From Deinococcus sp. QL22 (GTDB lineage Bacteria; Deinococcota; Deinococci; Deinococcales; Deinococcaceae), in the NCBI RefSeq assembly GCF_023370075.1, contig NZ_CP097156.1:62001-126000 (forward strand): 64,000 nt of DNA. Direction: 5' to 3'. How positions within the stretch are numbered: position 1 is the stretch's first letter; the number at the start of each line of letters is the position of its first letter. The notes beneath the pieces are model-generated. The model was given only the letters and a program-made list of their open reading frames with translations. It made no database searches and had not been told where the DNA came from. Positions 58,562 through 64,000 of the stretch are shown one piece after another. The position numbers and the translations under genes are program-made.

Positions 58562-59460
58562 CCCGCGCCAAGCGCCCCAAGCCCCGCGAGGACACCGCCA
58601 GTCTGCTGGGGGCCAGTGCCGCGCTCGCCCAGCCTGCCCGGATCGTGTCCACCCTGCCCGTGAATGCCCTGACGCCCAGCCCATTCCAGCCGCGACGGAG
58701 GGTCGAGGATTCGAGTTTGGAACAGCTGGTCGCTTCGATCCGCACGCAGGGCATCTTGCAACCCTTACTGGTGCGCCCTGTGGGTGAGGGATACGAGATC
58801 GTGGCCGGAGAGCGGCGCTGGCAGGCGGCTCAGCTCGCGGGCCTGACGGACGTGCCAGTGCTGATCCGGGAACTGGACGACGACGCGGCTCTGACCGCTG
58901 CCCTGGTCGAGAACCTGCAACGCGAAGACCTGACCGCCATCGATGAGGTGGACGGCACCCTGCGCCTGATCGCGCTGCGGCTCCAGACCACGCCCGAAGA
59001 CGCCCGCCACCGCCTGATGCGGGCCAAGGGGCAGGAGACGCCCGACGCTGCCGTGTTCGAGGACGTGTTTGCCCTGCTGGGGCGCGAGAGCTGGCTGTCG
59101 TTTGTCAAGAACAAGCTTCGCATCGCGGGGTGGCCCGAAGACTTGCAGGACGCGATGCGGAATGGGCTGCCCTACTCGCTGGCGGGGGTGATTGCGGGGG
59201 CACCCGTGGAGATTCGGGCGCAATTGCTCGAAGCGGCCATCGCTGGCGCATCACGGGAAGACCTGCGGGCGCTGGGGCTGAAGCTGATGCCTCCGGCGCC
59301 CCGACAGCGCTTCGACGAGACGCGGGTGGTCAGTGTGGCCCGGCAACTGGGCAGCGTGCGGCTCCTGCGCGGGTTGACGGACGCCGAGCAGCGGGCGCTG
59401 GATAGCTGGCTCAAAAAAATGCCGCCTCTGCTGGCGGAGCGACTGAAGGAACTGGAGTAG
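58558..59460 (+). CDS. parB: ParB centromere-binding protein
   Basis: 300 aa. N-terminal basic start, then the ParB/Srx box: [36 protein letters not shown] with the CTP-binding ERR motif, and [19 protein letters not shown] region in the middle, helical C-terminus. Should load on parS and form partition complexes. No canonical TGTTTCACGTGAAACA site was noticed; the 20-bp palindromes are candidates. Confidence 0.9.
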   Translation: MTRAKRPKPREDTASLLGASAALAQPARIVSTLPVNALTPSPFQPRRRVEDSSLEQLVASIRTQGILQPLLVRPVGEGYEIVAGERRWQAAQLAGLTDVPVLIRELDDDAALTAALVENLQREDLTAIDEVDGTLRLIALRLQTTPEDARHRLMRAKGQETPDAAVFEDVFALLGRESWLSFVKNKLRIAGWPEDLQDAMRNGLPYSLAGVIAGAPVEIRAQLLEAAIAGASREDLRALGLKLMPPAPRQRFDETRVVSVARQLGSVRLLRGLTDAEQRALDSWLKKMPPLLAERLKELE

Positions 59461-59485
59461 TTCTGTCAGCGCCCTAGGCTCGACT

Positions 59486-59515
59486 TTGACACCCTGATAG
59501 GCCTTGGCCTACCGT
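59486..59515 (+). promoter_or_regulatory. Promoter
   Basis: TTGACA (59486-59491), 18 bases, TACCGT (59510-59515), then 6 bases to ATG 59522. Near-consensus -35. Confidence 0.5.
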
Positions 59516-59521
59516 TGGAGT

Positions 59522-59911
59522 ATGCCTCACTCCATTCAGATCGGCGCTGCCTGTGACGGGTGTGCCATCACTGTCCGCAGTGAGTGGGTGTTGGGGCCTT
59601 GCCCAAACGATCAGCTTCGTACACTCTTCGCTCAACAACTAAGGGCAAAAGACTGGGTGGTGGCAGGCAACGTCTTGCACTGCCCAGCGTGCGCCTCTTC
59701 AGCACTGGCCCGTGAGGTGTGGCGGGCGGTGGCAGAGGGCATTGGCTGGGCAGAGGTGGCCGCTCAGGTCAGAAGCCAGTGGACAGCAAGCGGATTGCAG
59801 GCATTATTGCTGGACAGGTATGGCGACCTGCCCGCTCTACATCAGGAGGGCAAGTCCTCAAAAGGTGCGGGGAACAAAGCGACCAACGCTTCAGTGATGC
59901 CTGTGAGATAG
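59522..59911 (+). CDS. Unknown small zinc-ribbon-like protein
   Basis: 129 aa; CDGCAITVRSEW and LHCPACASSAL give two CxxC pairs. Leaderless. Its last 70 bases overlap the end of the convergent XRE-HEPN gene. Confidence 0.55.
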   Translation: MPHSIQIGAACDGCAITVRSEWVLGPCPNDQLRTLFAQQLRAKDWVVAGNVLHCPACASSALAREVWRAVAEGIGWAEVAAQVRSQWTASGLQALLLDRYGDLPALHQEGKSSKGAGNKATNASVMPVR

Positions 59912-60591
59912 GGCATCACCAGTCCCAAAGAAAACACAGGAGCGTTTTTGGGATGGAACAATTCGTTCCGATTATCCAGAATCGCTCTCCATTGGAGGGT
60001 TTGCTGCGCCGTTAAATGACCTTGATTCGATAATCGATCAATCAGAGAGCTCATGCCGATACTTCTGCCGTTGCTCTGACGAACAGGAATGCCTGCTTGC
60101 TCTGCAAAGGTTCGAAGACCAGCCTCAGCAGCCAGACCCAATTGTCCAGCCCCAACTGACAAAAAGGGGAAATAGAACCCGGCGTAGGCCATGCAGGCGC
60201 GGGCGCGGTACAGGTAAGCAGATACTTCGTCTGGGAGATGGGCACTTGGCCCATCCCCCAACACCAACACTGCAAAGTCCTGCGGCCGCATGGCCCGCAC
60301 ACCGCTAACGCCAAATTCACCCACTGAGGCCATGTTCGCTACCGCAGCGTCGGTGTGCGTCAAATTTTCTGGAGCCAACGGCCCACGCCGCGCCAGGCCG
60401 CCCAACTCGAACTCCAAACCAAGGATTTCCAAGATGGTGTCTAGGTGCTCTGCCGGAATGGCATTCCCACCAGCGATATAGGCGGCTACGCTTGCGGTAG
60501 AGATGCCGCGCCGACGTGCAATTTCCGCCTGAGCACCACGTTTTTCGCGCACGAGCTGGCGCAAAGTCTGCTGTAGAGTCTCCCAATTCAT
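59842..60591 (-). CDS. XRE-HEPN-like protein
   Basis: 249 aa from ATG 60591, with TACACT ending 7 bases upstream. Residues 1-55 are an XRE HTH (QAEIARRRGISTASVAAYIA). Residues 100-245 are helical and include YRARACMAYAGFYFPFLSVG, IDRLSNQGHLT and DNRNELFHPKNA, where R208-x4-H213 is the RNase motif of HEPN domains. HEPN proteins are common RNases of toxin and defence systems. It could be a defence effector, a regulator or a toxin that autoregulates. Confidence 0.65.
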   Translation of the reverse strand: MNWETLQQTLRQLVREKRGAQAEIARRRGISTASVAAYIAGGNAIPAEHLDTILEILGLEFELGGLARRGPLAPENLTHTDAAVANMASVGEFGVSGVRAMRPQDFAVLVLGDGPSAHLPDEVSAYLYRARACMAYAGFYFPFLSVGAGQLGLAAEAGLRTFAEQAGIPVRQSNGRSIGMSSLIDRLSNQGHLTAQQTLQWRAILDNRNELFHPKNAPVFSLGLVMPYLTGITEALVALFPAPFEDLPS

Positions 60592-60660
60592 AAGGGCCAG
60601 TGTATCTTAATGCTAGTCTACAGTCTAGTATTACGCTCAATACTCTGCTATTATTTAGCC

Positions 60661-60876
60661 ATGAACGGAACTAGCCAAGCGATTTACCTAATGGGTCTGG
60701 GCGGAAGGCCCCAACCAGAACCGCGCCCTTTGCGGTTTGGTTGGGGATGGATAGCCCAGGCCCCCCGAAGGGGGGCGGTTCTTAAGCTATTGCAGAGGCC
60801 GCTGTTGGCTTTCGATATAGCGCTTGATGATCTCCAAAGGTGCGCCGCCCGCCGTCACCACCGCATAAGAGCCTGA
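60661..60876 (+). pseudogene. Small gene apparently cut by the IS200-type element
   Basis: A leaderless start (TATTAT, 6 bases, ATG 60661) opens a frame MNGTSQAIYLMGLGGRPQPE that runs into the IS right end and stops inside tnpA antisense. The first about 30 codons are probably original and the rest shadow. It may be the stump of a gene divergent from the XRE-HEPN gene. Confidence 0.35.
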
Positions 60877-61197
60877 CCAAAACACAGGCTTCCAGTACCA
60901 ACGGCTCAGGTATCGGGCGTGGGCCTTCCGAATCAAACGGCTCGTCACGGTCTTCAAGTTGCCTACAAACTTGCTCATCTCCATGTGCGGATGCGCCTCA
61001 AACAGGATGTGAACATGGTCAGCTTCTCCATTGAATTCCACCAACGCGCACCCCCACTTCTCGCAGATATTTCGTGTGATGACCTCCAAATCGTCTAGTA
61101 CGGCATTGTTCATGCACTTGCGACGGTACTTGGTGATAAGTACCAAGTGGTAGAACAGCCGGAAGGCGCTATGTGAACTGGTACGAAATTGCTTCAT
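60760..61197 (-). mobile_element. IS200-type element (tnpA)
   Basis: Contains tnpA and, just past its stop, a perfect hairpin GCCCCCC-TTC-GGGGGGC (60760-60776) of the kind recognised at IS200/IS605 ends. The other end was not fixed because the next gene overlaps tnpA. Confidence 0.55.
60787..61197 (-). CDS. tnpA: TnpA Y1 transposase (IS200/IS605)
   Basis: 136 aa. HUH motif HVHIL (61-65) with two metal-binding His, and the catalytic Tyr111 in GSYAVVTAGG. Full family length. It cuts and joins single-stranded ends at hairpins. Its ATG overlaps the stop of the gene upstream. Confidence 0.92.
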   Translation of the reverse strand: MKQFRTSSHSAFRLFYHLVLITKYRRKCMNNAVLDDLEVITRNICEKWGCALVEFNGEADHVHILFEAHPHMEMSKFVGNLKTVTSRLIRKAHARYLSRWYWKPVFWSGSYAVVTAGGAPLEIIKRYIESQQRPLQ

Positions 61198-61454
61198 TTG
61201 CGGTTGGCATCCCGGTAGAGGGTTTGCCGGACGGCAGCCAACATCATGCTCAAATCCCGTTCATCACTGGAATTCACACAGGTCACTTCAAAGCGTCCAT
61301 CTCTGATCTGAACGATCATCGGGACAAGGCTCTGCATTCCTAAGAATTCCGCTTCCGAAAGGGAGTAGCGCCCGTGAAAGTCCTGTTGGCGTCCGGGCAT
61401 GTACCAGCGGTTCGTATCCCCTTCAATAGGGGGCAACTTGCGCCCCCCGATCAT
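61194..61454 (-). CDS. Unknown small protein
   Basis: 86 aa. Alpha/beta (VPMIVQIRDGRFEVTCVNSS). Last codons and stop merge with tnpA start (ATGA), so its 3' end may have been altered by the insertion. Coupled to the gene before it. Confidence 0.5.
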   Translation of the reverse strand: MIGGRKLPPIEGDTNRWYMPGRQQDFHGRYSLSEAEFLGMQSLVPMIVQIRDGRFEVTCVNSSDERDLSMMLAAVRQTLYRDANRK

Positions 61455-61726
61455 GCCCAGACTCCCAAGCGGGTCATGCTGACGGGCATGGGGATAACTT
61501 CACTGACCATCGTGCGGGTATCAGCCCCGCGCAAGATGCGGTCAGCTTGGAAGACCGTGGCAGGCTGCCCGTCAATTTCAGCGGTGTACTCACCTGTGCG
61601 GTTGCTGATGCTGACGATCTGATAACGCACCTGAACCACAGCACCATCCATGCGGTCTAGAGTCTTGGTTTCCCAAGTGCGGGAAAGAGCGGGAACAGTG
61701 GCGGGCTGGGTGGTGTAATCTTGCAT
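61451..61726 (-). CDS. Unknown small protein transcribed from the palindromic promoter
   Basis: 91 aa from ATG 61726 (GGAAGTGG upstream). Beta-rich (AVVQVRYQIVSISNRTGEYT). Its minus-strand promoter is the left half of the 46-bp palindrome. Forms a two-gene unit with 61194. Confidence 0.6.
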   Translation of the reverse strand: MQDYTTQPATVPALSRTWETKTLDRMDGAVVQVRYQIVSISNRTGEYTAEIDGQPATVFQADRILRGADTRTMVSEVIPMPVSMTRLGVWA

Positions 61727-61803
61727 TAATCCACTTCCTATCGGGGATTCCAATAAGCTCCTACCTCGCCGTGCAAAGTTCGGTGGGGCTTTTTGGTGAT
61801 GTA

Positions 61804-61849
61804 AGTATAGGCTAAAAGTGTTGACATGTCAACACTTTTAGCCTATACT
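61804..61849. promoter_or_regulatory. 46-bp perfect palindrome with back-to-back promoters
   Basis: Each half (23 bp) begins AGTATAGGCTAAAAGTG and ends TTGACA at the centre, so two consensus promoters (TTGACA-17-TATACT) point outward with -35 boxes touching. Plus strand: ATG 61856 lies 6 bases after TATACT. Minus strand: serves 61726. Probably the operator of the XRE protein at 61856. Confidence 0.85.
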
Positions 61850-61855
61850 CCATAC

Positions 61856-62107
61856 ATGAGACATCAACCAAAACAGCAGATGCCCCTGTACCCTATAGGG
61901 GTGAATGACTCTATCCGTGCTGCCATCCGCACCGAAATTGCCAAGACTGGCCAGAGCCAAGCGGAGGTCGCCCGTCAAATGGGAATGGAACCGCAGGAAC
62001 TGAGCCGTGCGTTGCAGAAACAAGGGAAAATCCCCCCTGTTTGGGTGAAAATTCTGGATCACTTCAATCTAGACCTGACGGTTAAGGCAAAGGAGGTCAG
62101 CAAGTGA
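61856..62107 (+). CDS. XRE-family regulator
   Basis: 83 aa, leaderless. Helix-turn-helix (IRAAIRTEIAKTGQSQAEVA, RQMGMEPQELSRAL). It likely binds the palindrome just upstream and controls both directions. Confidence 0.8.
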   Translation: MRHQPKQQMPLYPIGVNDSIRAAIRTEIAKTGQSQAEVARQMGMEPQELSRALQKQGKIPPVWVKILDHFNLDLTVKAKEVSK

Positions 62108-62577
62108 GACAGGGCAAGCGTGAAAGAGGGGATGTGGCGTGTGCGGACTGTGGTGTGACAACTCCAAAACGCTGCCATAAAACTATTCGCTGCCCTGCCT
62201 GCCAGTTCAAATCCATTTTGAAGCGTGACCAGAAACGGCAGAGCGGGAATCGCAAAGTTGCGGTTGAACGCTGGCAAGCAAATGGACATCGGTGTTGGTG
62301 GTGTGGTGAGGCTCTTGCTTGGACAGCAATCGAATTCGATCACATTATTCCCGTTTCTAAGGGAGGTGGAGACAAGGAGAATCTTGTTCCAAGCTGTCGA
62401 GGATGCAACCTGAAAAAATCAGATGGCCCTGCCCCGGCTGATGCAAAAGGAGCCATCACAGGTGGACAAATGGACGGCGTTCACTTTGAGACGTTAGGAA
62501 AGCTCATGGTGGGCCTAGAGCAGCTTGTAGGGCGGCCTGTTGAGCTTTCAGACATCTTTGAAACGGTACGGGCCTAA
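62104..62577 (+). CDS. HNH endonuclease
   Basis: 157 aa, GTG start overlapping the XRE stop. Zinc pairs CADCGVTTPKRC and CPAC, then CWWCGEALAW, and the catalytic EFDHIIPVSKGGG with NLVPSCRGCNLKK. It lies 2 bases before tnpB. Could be a mobile-element nuclease or an XRE-controlled toxin-like nuclease. Confidence 0.85.
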   Translation: MRQGKRERGDVACADCGVTTPKRCHKTIRCPACQFKSILKRDQKRQSGNRKVAVERWQANGHRCWWCGEALAWTAIEFDHIIPVSKGGGDKENLVPSCRGCNLKKSDGPAPADAKGAITGGQMDGVHFETLGKLMVGLEQLVGRPVELSDIFETVRA

Positions 62578-62579
62578 CC

Positions 62580-63740
62580 ATGCTGAAAGCATTCCGCTAC
62601 CGTCTGTACCCCACTAAAACGCAGGAAACCGCGTTGCTGGAACAACTCAGACTGTGCCGGAACCTCTACAACTGCGCTTTGCAGGAACGCCGGGATGCCT
62701 ATAAGAAAGCGGGCAAAACGATCACGGGCTATGACCAAATGAAGCATCTCAGCGAAATTAAGGAGGCACTCCCAGAATACAAAGGCATTCACTCACAAGT
62801 CCTCCAAGACGTACTCAAGCGGTTAGACAAAGCATTTAAGGCATTCTTCCGGCGCATCAAGTCAGGCGAAAAGCCCGGTTATCCCCGTTTTCAAGGGCGG
62901 GATAGATTCGATTCGATTTGCTACCCACAATCCGGGTTCAGCCTCTCAGACAAAACGGCTTTCTTCTCCAAAATCGGAAATATCCGAGTCCGGTTGCATC
63001 GTCCGATAGAGGGCACTATCAAGATTGCTACCATCCGTAGAGAATGCGGGGAATGGTACGTCAGCTACGTGTGTGAAGTGGAAGCAACACCGCTTCCCGA
63101 AACGGGAAGCTCAGTGGGTGTAGACGTTGGAACTACATGGTTTTGCATCACGTCCGATGGAGAATTCACGCAAAACCCCCGCTACTTTCAAACTGCAATG
63201 AAGAAACTGCGTGTGGCTCAGCGTTCAGTCAGTCGCAAGAAAAACAAGCGCAGCAACCGCAGAAGAAAAGCTGTCCAGCACGTCGCCAAATTGCATCGGA
63301 AGGTCAGCCGTCAGCGACTCGACTTTCATCACAGAACAGCAGTCAAACTCGTCAGAGAAAATGATTTGATTGCCCATGAAGGCTTGAACGTTGAAGGGAT
63401 GGGGCGCGGCAATCTTGCCCGCAGCATTCATGACGTGGGATGGTCACAGTTCTTTTCTCTCCTTTCCCAGAAGGCAGAATGTGCCGCTCGGAAAGTCATC
63501 GCCGTAGACCCCAGATATACCAGTCAGGCGTGCCACCAATGCGGTCACACCTGTAAGGGCAACCGGGTCAGTCAGTCACGCTTTGTCTGTATGGCTTGTG
63601 GGCATACCGATAACGCTGATGTGAACGCGGCACGCAACATCCTGGCAAGGGCATTGCCATCAGTGGAGAACGTAGGCCAACAGGTCAAGCGTCCACTGAG
63701 AAGCCGCGCTCACACCGCGTTAGCGGTTGAGCCGTGGTAA
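62580..63740 (+). CDS. tnpB: TnpB RNA-guided nuclease
   Basis: 386 aa. RuvC residues intact: Asp in GVDVGTTWF, Glu in LIAHEGLNVEGM, Asp in TDNADVNAARNIL; zinc ribbon CHQCGHTCKG and CMACGH. Distinct in sequence from the 28396 copy. The guide (omega) RNA is expected at and beyond the 3' end (after about 63740), where a CTTGAC-ACGA-GTCAAG hairpin lies near 63809. Confidence 0.9.
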   Translation: MLKAFRYRLYPTKTQETALLEQLRLCRNLYNCALQERRDAYKKAGKTITGYDQMKHLSEIKEALPEYKGIHSQVLQDVLKRLDKAFKAFFRRIKSGEKPGYPRFQGRDRFDSICYPQSGFSLSDKTAFFSKIGNIRVRLHRPIEGTIKIATIRRECGEWYVSYVCEVEATPLPETGSSVGVDVGTTWFCITSDGEFTQNPRYFQTAMKKLRVAQRSVSRKKNKRSNRRRKAVQHVAKLHRKVSRQRLDFHHRTAVKLVRENDLIAHEGLNVEGMGRGNLARSIHDVGWSQFFSLLSQKAECAARKVIAVDPRYTSQACHQCGHTCKGNRVSQSRFVCMACGHTDNADVNAARNILARALPSVENVGQQVKRPLRSRAHTALAVEPW

Positions 63741-63840
63741 GTCACATAGAATTCTTCGAGTCATTACTGTGCAAAGCCTAGCCACGAGAGCCCTCGCCTA
63801 ACCCCCTTCTTGACACGAGTCAAGACAACACAGAAAAAGC

Positions 63841-63878
63841 GCCCCCGCCTGCCAGCCGAAGCTGGGGCGGGGGCTTTT
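63841..63878. terminator. Strong bidirectional terminator
   Basis: Long stem: GCCCCCGCC (63841-63849) pairs with GGCGGGGGC (63866-63874), capped by CCAGC-CGAA-GCTGG. T-runs follow on both strands (TTTT on plus; TTTTT on minus). It separates the tnpB region from the minus-strand gene at the right edge. Confidence 0.85.
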
Positions 63879-63926
63879 CGCTAGATGAGACCGGGCAAGG
63901 GAATTACCTGAACTCCGTCGCCTGAC

Positions 63927-64000
63927 TTAAGCCGGCCTCCGAATCGGCAAGGCTTGCAACCGCATCAGGACGTCCAGCCGCTCAAGCTCATCATCCCAAA
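63927..64000 (-). CDS. C-terminal end of a gene cut by the right edge
   Basis: Last about 24 codons of a minus-strand frame (...ELERLDVLMRLQALPIRRPA, stop TAA at 63927). It ends before the bidirectional terminator, as the end of an operon entering from the right would. Too short to identify. Confidence 0.45.
   Translation of the reverse strand, partial: WDDELERLDVLMRLQALPIRRPA

Overview
This window is almost certainly a temperate tailed phage, or a phage-plasmid, of Deinococcus or a close relative. The DNA is GC-rich. Many genes look leaderless: a TANNNT -10 box lies 5 to 8 bases before the start codon, as is common in Deinococcus. The ParA has the NHAGGVGKT Walker box that I associate with Deinococcus plasmids. 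No host chromosomal gene, rRNA or intact tRNA was seen. Both edges cut through minus-strand genes, so the element extends beyond the window.

Positions 1-10.8 kb (minus strand) hold the virion genes in lambda-like order: small and large terminase, portal, S49 protease with a nested scaffold, decoration protein, major capsid protein, head-tail connectors and the start of a tail protein. Positions 10.8-26.8 kb (minus) hold mostly small overlapping genes. Among them are an Acb2-type anti-CBASS protein, an HNH nuclease, a metallophosphoesterase, a RusA-like resolvase, a DnaQ-like exonuclease and a lambda O-like replication initiator whose coding sequence carries five iterons beside an AT-rich stretch (probable origin). 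An AntA/KilA-C antirepressor follows. A small RNA with its own promoter and terminator runs away from the initiator gene.

Positions 27-34 kb hold a tyrosine integrase, a TnpB insertion element, a tRNA 3'-end-like segment that could be the attP core, a lipoprotein, a DUF2303/YfdQ protein and small genes. Positions 34.2-37.3 kb are the control region: an XRE regulator facing a CI/LexA-like repressor, then on the minus strand a 517-aa helical-repeat (TPR-like) regulator followed at once by a 44-aa secreted-peptide gene. That layout resembles arbitrium AimR-AimP. The same 19-bp operator lies as an inverted pair in the XRE/repressor intergenic region and again inside the promoter of the rightward operon.

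That promoter (about 37.3 kb) appears to feed one operon of about 41 mostly overlapping plus-strand genes to 57.07 kb. Recognisable members are a Dam-type adenine methylase, an N6-methylase-like protein, a deoxyribosyltransferase-like protein, two ASCH-like proteins and several multi-winged-helix proteins; most are unknown. Then come a secreted protein, ParA-ParB, an XRE-HEPN-like protein and an IS200/IS605 region in which tnpA and tnpB lie on opposite strands around four genes. Two of those four start from a 46-bp perfect palindrome holding back-to-back promoters.

Reading the parts together: the repressor probably silences the 20-kb rightward operon, the TPR/peptide pair probably tunes that decision, the initiator and its internal origin replicate the genome, and ParAB plus integrase give two possible routes of maintenance. 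Roles are inferred from sequence motifs read by eye.
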